Positions 32,782 through 44,087 are shown, counted from the first letter of the stretch. The stretch is 64,000 nt of DNA from Dactylorhiza incarnata (GCA_033032865.1 JAWHQI010000185.1:868001-932000), one strand, 5' to 3'. The notes: a model not told the origin generated them from the sequence alone. A program made the numbers and translations.

Positions 32782-35700
32782 TTATGAGCAATTTGTCTTG
32801 AACTACAACATGAATGAAATAGACAAGACACTGCCCGAGCTCCTAGGCATGTTGCGAACTGCCGAGATAAACATGAAGAAGGCCAAGCCTACTAGTCCCA
32901 TATTGATGGTACATAAAGGCAAGGGTAAGGCCAAGGGCTTCAAGAAGAAGAAGGTGGGACCTAAGTCACATCTTGAGCCCAAATCTTCTGCGCTGAAAAA
33001 GAAGAGCACCGTGAAGGAAAGGAAATGCCACCACTATGGCAAGGCTGGTCATTGGAGGAGGAATTGTCCTTCGTACATTGACGGTCTGCGGAAATTGAAG
33101 GGAGGTATGACTTCCGCTTCGAATATTTACGTTATAGAGATAAACCTTTCTGCTCCTTCATCTTGGGTATTGGATACCGGATGTGGTTCTCACATTTGTA
33201 CAAATGTGCAGGAACTGGGAAGGAGGAGATTGCTGAGTAAAGGAGAGGTGGACCTGCGCGTCGGCAATGGAGCAAGAGTTGTTGCTGTAGCCGTAGGGGT
33301 TTACCGTCTTTCTTTGCCCAGTGGGCTTGTAATAGAACTTAATAATTGTTATTATGTTCCGGCCATAACTAGAAACATTATATCCATTTCATGCTTAGAC
33401 ATGATTGGATTTTCTTTTATAATTAAGAACAATTGTTGTTCTATATTTAAGAATGATGTTTGTTATACTGTAGCTCAATTGTTTAATGGTCTTTATGTTT
33501 TGAACCTAGACCATCCGATCTATAATGTAGATAATAATAAAAGACTAAGAACAAATGACTCAAATCCTACATATCTCTGGCATTGTCGTTTGGGCCATAT
33601 AAACGAGAAGCGCATATCCAAGCTCCATAAAGATGGACTATTGGACTCATTTGATTATGAATCATTTGAGCGATGCGAGTCTTGTTTGTTAGGCAAGATG
33701 ACTAAAGCCCCTTTCACTGGTTATACTGAGAGGGCTGAGGATCTCTTGGGTGTTGTACATAGTGATGTATGCGGACCCATGAGTTCTATGGCTAGAGGTG
33801 GGTATTTCTACTTCGTTACATTTACTGATGATTTCAGTAGATACGGATATGTGTATCTTATGAAGTGCAAATCCGAAACTTTTGAAAAGTTCAAAGAGTT
33901 TAAAAATGAAGTGGAGAACTAATTGGGTAAAAAGGTTAAAGCACTCCGATCTGATCGAGGTGGCGAATACCTGAGTTATGAGTTCCGTGATCATCTGAAA
34001 GAGTGTGGTATTGTATCACAGCTCACTCCACCTCGGACACCGCAGCATAATGGTGTGTCTGAGAGGAGAAATCGTACTCTGTTAGACATGGTACGGTCGA
34101 TGATGAGTCATGCAGACTTGCCTATTTCCTTTTGGGGTTTTGCTTTAGAGACTACTGCAATAACACTGAATCGCGCTCCAACGAAGACGGTTCTAAAGAC
34201 ACCATATGAGATATGGACTGGGAAGCGTCCTAGTATGTCATTCATTAAAATTTGGGGCTGTGAGGCATACGTACGACGTCAAATGCCTGACAAGCTGGAA
34301 CCCAAATCAGATAAGTGTTATCTGGTGGGATATCCTAAGGAAACGAAAGGATATTACTTTTACCTACCGTCTGAGGGCAAAGTGTTTGTCGCAAGGACGG
34401 GTGTCTTCTTGGAGAAAGAGTTCTTGTCAAGAAAGATGCAAAAGGTAGAACTTGAAGAAGTTCAAGAACCACAAGTAGTGAATGAACCAGAGTTGGATTA
34501 TGAGCCAGGACTACAAGATGTTGTAGCTGGAGAACCTGCTCAAGAAACACAAGTCCTACGTAGATCTGGTAGACCAAGATTTGAGCCTGAGAGATATGGA
34601 TTTCTCGTGTCTCAAATAGGTAATGTGTTGCTTATGGATCATGATGATGAACCAGCGACCTACCAAGAGGCTATGAATGGACCGGACTCCGACAAATGGC
34701 TTGAGGCTATGAAATCTGAAATGGACTCCATGTATACAAACCAAGTTTGGAACTTGGTGGAACCACCTGAAGGGATACGACCCATAGGGTGCAAGTGGGT
34801 CTTCAAGAAGAAGACCGACATGGATGGGAATGTACAGACATTCAAAGGGAGACTGGTGGTTAAGGGTTTCAAGCAAATTCATGGTGTTGACTATGATGAG
34901 ACCTTTTCCCCTGTTGCCATGGTAAAGTCCATTAGGATATTGCTTGCTGTTGCTGCGTATTATGACTACGAGATCTGGCAGATGGATGTCAAAACGGCTT
35001 TCCTAAATGGAAACCTCCTTGAGGAAATGTACATAACACAACCCGAGGGTTTTGTATCCCCAAATGAAGCCACTAAAATATGCAAGCTGAATAGGTCCAT
35101 CTATGGATTGAAACAGGCCTCTAGAAGTTGGAATCTTCGTTTTGATGAGAAAATCAAAGAGTTTGGTTTTGTCAAGAATGAAGATGAACCGTGTGTTTAC
35201 AAGCGAATCAGTGGGAGCATTGTTGTCTTCCTAATATTGTATGTAGATGACATACTGTTGATCGGGAATGACATACCTACCCTGAAAGTTGTTAAGAACA
35301 ACCTAGGGAACTGCTTTTCTATGAAGGACTTGGGTGAAGCGACTTACATACTCGGTATTAAGATCTATAGAGATAGATCGAAGAAGTTGCTGGGTTTGAC
35401 CCAGAGTACGTACATTGAGAAAGTGTTGAAGCGGTTCAACATGCTTGAGTCCAAGAAAGGATTTTTGCCCATGTCTCATGGTGTGAATCTCTCTAAGGAC
35501 CAGTGTCCAAAATCTTGTGAAGATAAGGACCGCATGAAGTTGATTCCATATGCTTCGACAATTGGGTCAATCATGTATGCAATGTTATGTACTCGACCCG
35601 ATGTCTCTTTTGCTTTGAGCATGACTAGCAGGTATCAGTCTGATCCCGGTGAATGTCACTGGATAGCCGTAAAGAATATCCTGAAGTACTTGAGAAGGAC

Positions 35701-36229
35701 TAAGGATGTATTCTTGGTGTATGGTGGAGAGGAAGAGCTCGTTGTAAGTGGTTACACGGATGCCAGCTTCCAAACTGATAGGGATGATTCGAAGTCTCAG
35801 TCAGGGTTTGTGTTTTGCCTGAATGGAGGAGCTGTGAGCTGGAAGAGTTCCAAGCAAGAGACAGTTGCTGATTCTACAACTGAGGCCGAGTATATCGCTG
35901 CGGCAAACGCAGCGAAGGAGGCTGTATGGATTAGGAAATTCATCGGTGAGCTAGATGTAGTTCCTACCATTATTGGTCCCATAGTTCTCTACTGTGATAA
36001 CAATGGTGCAATTGCACAATCTAAGGAACCTAGATCCCATCAGCGCTCCAAGCACATACTTCGGCGGTTCCATATTATTCGTGAGATTGTCGAACGAGGA
36101 GATGTGAACATTTGCAGAGTGCCGACTGAGGAGAATATTATAGATCCACTGACAAAGCCTCTCGCGCAGAGAAAGCATGATGGTCATACTAGATCAATGG
36201 GTATACGATACCTGAGTGATCAACTCTAG
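32651..36229 (+). pseudogene. Copia gag C-terminus and pol, element E (one nonsense codon)
   Basis: The frame is open except for TAA at 33920-33922 in integrase. Contents: gag helix LILQSLPDSYEQFVLNYNMN; a zinc knuckle CHHYGKAGHWRRNC whose second cysteine is Tyr; protease WVLDTGCGSHIC (about 33165); GAG-pre-integrase LWHCRLGHIN; integrase VHSDVCGPM, RSDRGGEY, NGVSERRNRT; RT with YVDDILLIG (about 35239); RNase H with YTDASFQTD and CDNNGAI; stop 36227. All catalytic aspartates appear present. The TAA fits CAA-to-TAA. This is the second best-preserved polyprotein in the window after the Athila element. Confidence 0.9.
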
Positions 36230-37193
36230 TGGGAGTCTTGTGGGTTGCATGTAAAATATATATTCTGTTGGCTGTTTTTATTTATTCATATGATGAATTG
36301 TGTACCAATTATTTTCTTTTACAATAAATGGCAAGTTCTTTTATTACGATATACTGTTTCTATATGATAAAATAAAATTCGTGATAAATACCCTTAGAAT
36401 GTTCGCTTCCATAGGACATCAAGTACGTGACTTGAATATGAGAGCCTATGATTTCGAAGCTTCATTCTTAAAAGGTCCCTGGTCGAGGTATCATCGTAGA
36501 AGCTAAGGGTGATGATGATACATTAAGACTAGCATGTGTGTTGACTGATGACCGGTTCTCACAGGTCATGATATTGTGATATCAAGTCATCACGTGGGTA
36601 CTTGTTAGTGAACAAGTTGTACTGGACAGACCCAACCTGAGACTACTTTGTGGATTGTTACTTAAAAGTGTCACAAGTAGGTCTCATTTGACAATGGTGT
36701 TGTGGTCCTTTGACCTGAAGTCACAACATTCATCGAGTGAGGAAGAGCGTGCTTTGATGTCATCTAAAGTCTTCCTTGAAGAAGGTTGATGATAAGGGTG
36801 GTCGTTGGGTACGTTACGAATCATTTGGGTGTTTGGGTGTGAGCAGATATGGGATTTGTCCTCCTATATAACAGGAGTTGCATCCATGGGCCCCTTGATG
36901 GAATTGGACTGAGAAATGCATGGCCATGCTTGGTAGAGTCAATATGTGATATTGAGCTCACCATTCTCTGGAAGTCCGTTCTAGATCAAGAAACTTGGAT
37001 TGAGCTATTATGAGGGTGACACGGTCCATGCCTCTAGTTCTTTCCGGATGTAAGAGACAAAGGGACAAAGACAACGCTGGAACATTGGTCATAAAGGCTT
37101 ATGAGTTATGAACTCTTATTGCTTGGGGAGCAATGATGCATTGCTAGATGCCGCTCATTGTTTGTGAAGTTTTTGTTTGATACTTTCAAGATC
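36230..37193 (+). other. Element E 3' non-coding region
   Basis: About 960 bp between pol and the polypurine tract. No ORF of note. Confidence 0.6.
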
Positions 37194-37204
37194 AAGTGGG
37201 AGAC
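37194..37204 (+). other. Polypurine tract of element E
   Basis: aagtgggagac immediately before the 3' LTR. Confidence 0.8.
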
Positions 37205-38269
37205 TGTTGGAGTTACCATTGTGATCTAGAAGTGGTCAAACATGTAATGTCACTGCCAACGCGATATGAGCCTGCAGGGTCGCACATAAGAGCATGTGGA
37301 GAATTTGGAAGATTGACTATGTTGGTAAAGGTTACCAATCACCATATAGAATGGGGGAAGTCCAGCAAATGTTGCTGTCGAAATTCGTCGGATATGATTC
37401 GTCGGATTCGTCGGAAGTCGTCGGATGGTTCCGTGGAAACTCGACGAATTATTACAGAGTCCCTTAACTCGGCAAGTGTTGTCGTCTGATCGGATTCGTC
37501 GGAATTCGTCGGGTCGTTCCGTGGAAACTCGACGAACTATTACAGAGGTCATTAACTCGGCAAATGTTGCCGTCTGACATGATTCGTCGGATTCGTCGGG
37601 ATTCGTCGGATTGTTCCGTGGAATCTCGACGAATTATCACAGAGAGCATTAACTCGGCAAGTGTTGCCGTCTGATGTGATTCGTCGGAATTCGTCGGATT
37701 GTCCCGTGAAAACTCGACGAATGCTGTTCCGTGGAATCCCGACGAATTGTAACAGAAGCCCCTATTCTGCTGTGTGGTCTGCGAATGACGATTCTTCTTG
37801 AAGCTGTTTATCCTTGGGTATAAATAGGACTTCTTTAGGGTTCTCATTACTAACGAAGACTTGAGCCGACAGAAAGAGTTCCGCCTCTCGCCCTAGCCGA
37901 CGGAAGAGTTCCGCCATCTGAATCGCCTCCGCCGACCTCCTCTCCGACGATTGTCGCCGGTGTTGTTCTTCCTGAAGCGGATCTAGCAATCCGTGGAAGC
38001 GCAAGGTGTAGTCGTTCTTCTCCCGGCTCGTGTGGATCACTGTAGAGACGTAGACATTATTCTACGTGAGGACTCGCATAGCCGACGACAGGAATCAACT
38101 CGTGGAGCATCTAGGTTGGATTTGATCCAATCCCGCCAAGGTAATTTCATACCTAGCATTTTGATTAACTTCTTGATTCAATATTCATGGTCGATCCGAA
38201 TCTTTTGGGTTGTTTCTCTTCATTTCCGCTGCGCCTACATTTGATGTATGGTTCTAGAAAAACCCAACA
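37205..38269 (+). repeat. Element E 3' LTR
   Basis: 1065 bp, partner of 30247-31312. Confidence 0.95.
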
Positions 38270-38620
38270 CTTTCAACTACGGAAGCTGAATATATGGCCT
38301 TAAGTAATGCCAGTTGTGAAGGCATATGGCTCAGGAGAATCATCATCGAACTGCAAGGAAAAGAAGAAAATGAACCTATGGAGCTTTTCTGTGACAATAC
38401 CTCAACCATCCACCTCTCCAAGAACCCAATCATCCAGAGGAAAAGCAAGCATATCGATCTTCGTTACCATTTCATAAGAGAGCAAGTTGAAGGAGGAATC
38501 ATCAAAGTTAACCATTGCAAAAGCGAAGATCAACTCGCCGACCTCCCGACGAAGCCGCTGGCAAGGGAAAAATTTACATCGTTAAGGGAGAAACCAGGGC
38601 TTCTTAATAAGCCGGTTTAG
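38270..38620 (+). pseudogene. Copia RNase H C-terminus, element D (after element E)
   Basis: It resumes at TTEAEYMALSNASCEGIWL and ends KPLAREKFTSL...NKPV with TAG at 38618-38620, just before the 3' LTR. LFCDNTSTI and SKHIDLRYHF are standard Copia RNase H motifs. The target-site duplication ctttc reconstitutes the split codons when E is ignored. Confidence 0.9.
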
Positions 38621-38626
38621 GGAGGA

Positions 38627-38860
38627 TGTTACAATAGTAAACCAGCTTGTAGTGATGATAGCTGCCAGCCGCTTATGTTGTACTGATATAGTTTATTATC
38701 AGCCGTTTTATGTTTTGTCTTGTCCAAAGCCCATCACTGTTCTTGTGGGCTGGACCCTATATATTTTGTATGAACCAAATTGAATATCAATGAAGTATGT
38801 TGTGTGCCCTTTTTCTTCCTCAGTTTTGCTATGTGTAGTATCTATCCATTCTCACTAATA
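38627..38860 (+). repeat. Element D 3' LTR
   Basis: 234 bp. The terminal CA has decayed to TA (ctaata versus ctaaca in the 5' LTR). Confidence 0.9.
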
Positions 38861-38865
38861 TTTCC

Positions 38866-39088
38866 CAAATTTTAATGTTTATTTTCTTTCAAGTGGATTA
38901 TTTAAGTTGCATGCTCCATATTCTCCGCATGTTTCATTCTCACATGGACGTCAATATTACAGTACTTGGTTTACCTTTTTTTCATTTCATATTTTTTCAT
39001 ATCATCTTATAATTAGTTATTTATTTAATAAAAAAGAGAGCATGGTAAAGAAAAAGTTAACAGATTAGGATCAGTTCATTATATTCTA
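38866..39088. other. AT-rich host sequence between element D and the MITE
   Basis: No gene or repeat seen. Confidence 0.4.
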
Positions 39089-39091
39089 TTA

Positions 39092-39553
39092 GGTTGCGTT
39101 CGTTTCGCGGGTTTTACACGGAGGGTTTTGGTTTTGGTCAAAAACCAAAATTTTGTAGGTTTTGGTTTTGGTCAAAAACAAAAATTTTTGTTCGTTTACA
39201 CCCATGGTTTTGTATGAAGATTTTGAAAAATAAATTTTGAAAATAAATTTGCGAATAATCATTACAATGGTCTAAAACATAATCATTACTAGAGTCCAAA
39301 ATAAATTTGTCTTTACATGAAGGAAAACCCACCAAATTTGGTAGGTTTTGGGCGTAGGCAGATTTCTAAAGCTTAAAAGCCAATCCCGTCCATAAAAAGG
39401 TCCAAACGAACAGCATAATTGGTTTTGCTTCAAAACCTTTCTCCCAAAACCGATAGGATCAATTCTATCCTCTAAACACACGAAATGAACACAAATATTG
39501 GTTTTGATATACCTAAAACCAATTCCTTCCTCTCAAAACCCACGAACGGAGCC
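39092..39553. mobile_element. Tourist/PIF-Harbinger-like MITE
   Basis: 462 bp with terminal inverted repeats GGTTGCGTTCGTTTCG... and (reverse complement of the right end) GGCTCCGTTCGTGGG..., flanked by TTA target-site duplications (39089-39091 and 39554-39556). The TTA duplication and the GGxxxxGTTCG-type ends are characteristic of Tourist-like elements. The interior repeats ttttggttttggtcaaaaa and encodes no transposase. Confidence 0.75.
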
Positions 39554-39639
39554 TTAGTATTCCCGTTTAGTGTTGACTTGGGCCTTTAAATGGTAAGCCC
39601 CATATTGATTGGTACTTTAAAAGGCTATGTTAATTGTAG

Positions 39640-39850
39640 TTCAGCGCATTAATGTGGCATACGAGGCGCATCTCGCTCATATGCATGCGCAACCCGCTCG
39701 AACACGTGCGCAGCCCGCTAAGAGTCAGCGAGAGGCCGCCCGAGAACATCAAATACAAACCGACAAATCCTCCTTGGGTGCGAACGGGCGAAGCCCGTGA
39801 GCACCCAAGGCAATCGGGAGCATCGAGCACGGCCGGTAGGCCGTGCGAAC
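39640..39850. repeat. Helitron-like hairpin remnant
   Basis: Contains gcagcccgctaagagtcagcgaga and ggccgcccgagaacatc, as in the block at 7481-8340 and the elements at 40641-43295, and ends with a stem-loop (gcacggcc ggta ggccgtgc, about 39828). This looks like a decayed 3' end of the same Helitron-like family. Confidence 0.45.
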
Positions 39851-39979
39851 AAAGTGGTTATCATCAAAATATAAGATCACTAGATTGTTTTATTACTCCT
39901 GCCCGTGGATAAATAGATGTCCATGCCACATATGGGTCTTGTAGCGACATCATGACACAACAAGTAATTTGTTCATTAC

Positions 39980-40198
39980 TCAAGTGAGTAATCATTCACC
40001 TTTCTTCCGTTGTATTCAGCGCCACTGACAATAAGAAGGGTCATCAACATTGGTTTTGTTAATGATAACCACTTTGTTCTTTTGAAAATCCATGAAGATT
40101 GTCCACTACCACAAATATTTTCAGTATGGTCGAGGTATCGTACAATGATAGCTGAAAAGTGGGGCATTCCTCATATAACACGTCCTCAAAAAGTGTAA
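39980..40198 (+). pseudogene. MULE-associated OTU-type protein fragment
   Basis: The frame reads (after a TAA at 39989-39991) SFTFLPLYSAPLTIRR, then VINIGFVNDNHFVLLKI, then CPLPQIFSVWSRYRTMIAEKW, ending at TAA 40196-40198. TFxPLxSAP..., GFVNxNHFV and CPLP...W are the conserved C-terminal blocks of OTU-like cysteine peptidase proteins that accompany some plant Mutator-like elements and occur as plant hypothetical proteins. The His in NHFV is the presumed catalytic histidine region. The first TAA sits where homologues continue, suggesting a CAA-to-TAA change. The N-terminal catalytic Asp/Cys region was not found. Confidence 0.5.
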
Positions 40199-40640
40199 AA
40201 GGTATGCATATTTGTTAGTTAAAGTGTGATTGAATACATGTACATATATTTTTTTTTATTTTTAATCATAAATTTTTTTTGTCGATTTGTCATCAATCAA
40301 AAGTAGAAGTGCTGAACCTTCGGTACCTCTAGCCGCTAAAAGTTATTCACCATAATTCATACTTTTTCTGCTTATCATGTTTCATTTTCATGATACTAAT
40401 ATTAAACATTTTTGTGCAGGCTAATGTTCATTTGGAGAAATGAACTCGGGTTGAATGATATATGTGTTCATCTTTGTTGATGAAATCTTAATTTTGCTTG
40501 AATGATAAAATCTTAATTTTGTTTGAATGGTATATTTTGATATATTATATTTTATCAATCAAGAAGTTTACTCTTAGGAGCAAAAAAGATTAAAAATTGA
40601 TTTTTAAATAGGGGCTGCAAATATGGATTATATATATATA
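40199..40640. other. AT-rich sequence, no gene seen
   Basis: Two near-copies of gatgaaatcttaattttg(c/t)ttgaatg lie near 40478-40528; nothing else. Confidence 0.4.
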
Positions 40641-40913
40641 TCTATCTGTATACAAATAAGGATCTATCGCACTGCTACAGTGCCGGACGAGCTCGGTCAC
40701 GGAAGTAAAATGACCCTTTTGCGAGGAAACGAAAAAAAAAAGAGCAACTACGGCTCGGTCAAGCGGGTTCACGGGGGGCGGGCGGGCTCAAGCGGGGGCG
40801 GGCGGGCTCACGCGGGCCAGGACGGGCGAGCCAGCCCGCTGTGCCCCACCCGTTTTGATGTTTGAACATATAGCGGGTTTCCGCTATATAAACAGCGGAA
40901 AGCCGCTGTTATT

Positions 40914-40944
40914 GGCGATGTGGGACTAAAAGTCCCACATCGCC
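40914..40944. repeat. Perfect 14-bp hairpin in Helitron-like element 1
   Basis: ggcgatgtgggact, then aaa, then agtcccacatcgcc. Just upstream lies a second palindromic segment, agcgggtttccgctatat. Both recur at 41829-41901 in element 2 with small changes. Confidence 0.85.
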
Positions 40945-41219
40945 ATGACAATTCAGCGAGCGGGGCCGCCTATTATTTTGCATATGTTACTATTATTGCG
41001 GATAGTAATACGTTATTATTATGTTATTACAATTTTGCATATGTTATTATTCTGCAAATTGCGGATGATTGATGAATGCAAATGTTACTATTATTCATCC
41101 GCAAATGTTTCTATATTATTTACGCAAAAAAAATTTCACTTCCTTTTAACTTTCTTTTTTTTAAGTTTTGTTTAAATGTTTTTTTAATTAAAAAAAAAAT
41201 GTGAGCGTGTTGAGGCCGA

Positions 41220-41220
<1 letters not shown>

Positions 41221-41278
<58 letters not shown>
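41221..41278. repeat. Homopolymer of 58 G
   Basis: An uninterrupted G tract inside Helitron-like element 1, at the place where the partner element has a GC-rich array. It could be real (G-quadruplex forming) or an assembly/consensus artefact. Confidence 0.7.
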
Positions 41279-41279
<1 letters not shown>

Positions 41280-41619
41280 AGCCCGCCGCAAGCAGCTGGG
41301 TACTGCCGCGTGATTTTAGGGGGTTATATTTTTTATTATTTTTAATTTATTTTCTATTTTAATATGTAATGAATGTAAAATTATTTAAAATTTTAAATAC
41401 GTGACGGGGGCGAAGACCGGCGAGGGGCGGGCGAATACCGGCGAGGGGCGGGCGAAGCCCGCCGGCGCCGAGGGGGCGGGCGAAGCCCGCCTTGAATGAC
41501 AAGTTCGCCCGCTTGGTTGCGGGTGAAGCCCGTATTGATGCGGCCGAAGGCCGCCCGAGAGCATCGAGCACGGGCATAGCCCGTGCGAAGATGCTCGTGT
41601 GTGTGTATATATATATATA

Positions 41620-43293
41620 TCTATATTAATAAGGCTGGTTCGCTCCTAAGGAATGTCAACAATGTCAGTCACAGTAAATGACGGTTTTGCCCTCCGTAGG
41701 AACGAAAAATTTAGTGCGGCTTGGTCAGGCCGGATCCCGGGGGGCGTGCGCGATCAAGCGGGGGCAGAGCGGGTGCACGCCGGCTGTTCGGGGGCGGACG
41801 GGCGGGGCTACCTGTTGTTCGAATACACAGCGGGTTTCCGCTATATCAACAGTGGAAACCCGATGTTATTGGCGATGTGGGACTAAAGATCCCACATCGC
41901 CATTAAGCGGGCGGGCCCGCCTGTGGGCCCCGCCTGCGATTTTTTGAAAATAAAAAAAAAACCAAAATTGTTTATTAATATTAATAACTATATTTTATTA
42001 AAGAATTCAAAAACAACAAACAAAATGGCGGATGAACAGTCGCGTCACTGTTCATCCGCCATTTTGTTTTCTTATAATTAAAATCTTAATTTTATTTTAA
42101 AGTTTTTTTAAAAGTTATATCAATTAATAATTATTATTATTATTTATAGTTAAAAATTCTTATTAAATGTAGTCCCATGACCACATTTTGAAATGTTTTT
42201 TTATATGTTTTTTTTAAACTTTTTTTTTAAAGGTATTTTTAATAAAAAAAATTGTGAGTGAATACCGGGGAGGGGCGGGCGAAGACCGGCGAGGGGCGGG
42301 CGAATACCGGCGAGGGGCGGGCGAATACCGGCGAGGGGCAGGCGAATACCGGCGAGGGGCGGGCGAAGCCCGCCGACGCCGAGGCGGCGAGCGAAGCCCG
42401 CCTTGATTGCCAAGGTGGCGAAGCCCGCTTGGTTGCGGGCGAAGCCCGCTTGGTTGCGGGCGAAGCCCGCATTGATGCGGCCGAAGGCCGCCCGAGAGCA
42501 TCTTCGTAAGCCCGCAACCAAGCGGGCTTGATGCGGCCGAAGGCCGCCCGAGAGCATCTGCGCACGGGTGTCCAAGAGGGCGAAGCCCACTTGGTTGCGG
42601 GCGAAGCCCGCATTGATGCGGCCGGCCGACGCCGAGGCGGCGAGCGAAGCCCGCCTTGAATGCCAAGCGGGCGAAGCCCGCTTGGTTGCGGGCGAAGCCT
42701 GCATTGATGCGGCCGAAGGCCGCCCGAGAGCATCTTCGCACGGGCGTACCAGGCGGGCGAAGCACGCTTGGTTGCGGGGGAAGCACGCTTGGTTGCGGGC
42801 GAAGCCCGCTTGGTTGCGGGCGAAGCCCGCATTGATGCGGTCGAAGGCCGCCCGAGAGCATCGTGCACGGGCGTAGCCCGTGCGAGGGGCGGGCTACATG
42901 TTGAAATGTTTTTTTAAATGTTTTTTTTTTAAAGTTTTTTTCTAAATGTTTTTTTAATCAAAAAAAATTGTGGGCGAATACCGCCGAGTGGCGGGCGAAG
43001 ACCGGCGAGGGGCGGGCGAATACCGGCGAGGGGTGGGCGAATACCGGCGAGGGGCGAGCAAAGCCCGCCGACGCCGAGGCGACGAGCGAAGCCCGCCTCC
43101 AATGCCAAGCGGGCGAAGCCCGCTTGGTTGCGGGTGAAGCCCGCATTGATGCGGCCGAAGGCCGCCTGAGAGCATCTTCGCACGGGCGTGCCAAGCGGGC
43201 GAAGCCCGCTTGGTTGCGGGCGAAGCCCGCATTGATGCGGCCGAAGGCCGCCCGAGAGCATCGAGCACGGGCGTAGCCCGTGCGAAGATGCTC

Positions 43294-43294
<1 letters not shown>
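41620..43294 (+). mobile_element. Helitron-like element 2 (non-autonomous) with palindrome arrays
   Basis: Starts A|TCTATATTAATAAGG, 22 bp after element 1, and ends with the same gcacgggc-gta-gcccgtgc hairpin and CTCG|T (43291-43294). It has the same internal hairpin (41871-41901) and a further palindrome in aaaatggcggatgaacag ... ctgttcatccgccatttt (about 42023-42065). Most of the 3' half is array sequence. Open frames on both strands through it are artefacts of the repeat. Confidence 0.6.
42190..43294. repeat. Tandem modules of GCGGGCGAAGCCCGC palindromes
   Basis: A T-rich spacer followed by a GC-rich array appears twice (42190-42899 and 42900-43294). Within each are 21-bp repeats of gggcgaataccggcgagg, then alternating gcgggcgaagcccgc, ttggttgc, attgatgcggccgaaggccgc and ccgagagcatc. 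The last unit is also the sequence next to the terminal hairpin, so the array looks like stacked copies of the element's own 3' end. Confidence 0.75.

Positions 43295-43295
<1 letters not shown>

Positions 43296-43361
<66 letters not shown>
43296..43361. repeat. (TG)(TA)n microsatellite
   Basis: About 60 bp of TA repeats directly after the Helitron-like end; the same kind of tract separates elements 1 and 2. Confidence 0.9.
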
Positions 43362-43364
<3 letters not shown>

Positions 43365-44087
43365 ATGGCTTAACTTGGAGGACCATTTACATGGCTTGAC
43401 TATTGGCTTCAGTATTGAAAAGTCAATATTTGACTTATTTAAAGGAGGATTATGTCGATTGCTCCCCTTTGCCTTTCCGCCACCATAAATTTTAATGTCC
43501 ACTTGGCCCGATATTTTAATAAAAATAAATCATTTTATAATAATAATTAAAAAAATCGATTGCCTTTAAATACAAATGGTGGTTTTTATTTGTATAGCAA
43601 ATTGTTATAGTTATCTTTCATCTCAACTGCAGTCAACCCCACCACCCCACCCCACCACCACACCATATAATATATGATTTAAATTAATTTCGAGAAAGAT
43701 TATTTTTTGTCCTTCAATTAAAATATAATTTTGATAAATATACCTTCTAGACGTGGTTGAGCTTATAGGTGTTAATTTTATGATTCTGACATGACTTGTT
43801 CTAGAAACAAGGTTAGATTGGGCAAGACGGGAAATGACTTTACAATTAAAGAATCGAGAAAATGACGTGAGAAATGTCAAGATAAGGGAGAAATTTTGGA
43901 TGGAGACGCACATATTCACTTTCAATTAATATTGGCTTGTAGTTATTTTAACCTGCCCTCATTTATTCATAAGCATATGATATAAGGGGAGGGTTTCTAG
44001 AGAAACACGTGCTGTTGACATGTCATATAATCTCTGAACTAGAGGCACATAATCCTAGCCGCGTGGTTGTACTGTTCAACCAAAGAA
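43362..44087. other. Intergenic, no gene seen
   Basis: AT-rich apart from a caccccacc stretch at about 43634-43660. No coding or transposon signal. Confidence 0.4.

Larger units (their letters stand above)
30247..38269 (+). mobile_element. Element E: Ty1/copia retrotransposon nested in element D
   Basis: LTRs at 30247-31312 and 37205-38269 share TGTTGGAGTTACC...AAACCCAACA and differ at roughly 18 positions by eye (about 98% identity). The target-site duplication is perfect: ctttc at 30242-30246 and 38270-38274. The primer-binding and polypurine sites are intact. Pol is nearly intact, with one nonsense codon in integrase; gag has an internal deletion with frameshift. The insertion lies in the RNase H domain of D. 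Confidence 0.95.
26241..38860 (+). mobile_element. Element D: Ty1/copia with short LTRs, split by nested element E
   Basis: LTRs of 234 bp lie at 26241-26474 and 38627-38860. The flanks gttcc (26236-26240) and tttcc (38861-38865) are a target-site duplication with one mismatch. The LTRs differ at about 11 of 234 positions by eye. Gag-pol lies at 26531-30246 and resumes at 38270-38620 after element E. Without E, D is about 4.6 kb, a normal compact Copia size. Five in-frame stops make it defective. Confidence 0.9.
40641..41597 (+). mobile_element. Helitron-like element 1 (non-autonomous)
   Basis: Starts A|TCTATCTGTATAC in an AT tract. Near its 3' end is a stem-loop gcacgggc-ata-gcccgtgc (about 41568-41586), followed 7 nt later by CTCG|T. 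A TC start, a short 3' hairpin about 10 nt before the end, insertion between A and T and no target duplication fit Helitrons, although the end is CTCG rather than the usual CTRR. It shares an internal hairpin and the 3' 200 bp with the next element. It encodes no Rep/helicase. Confidence 0.6.

Noticed and set aside
42201..42876. Long overlapping ORFs on both strands (up to 215 codons) through the GC-rich array
   Set aside because: They read ASPATKRASPA / GEARLVAGEAR-type repeats in several frames at once, the signature of a periodic array lacking stops rather than of a protein.
42258..43276. Possible CRISPR-like array because of regularly spaced palindromes
   Set aside because: The repeats have no unique spacers of constant length, and the context is a plant Helitron-like element, so CRISPR does not apply.
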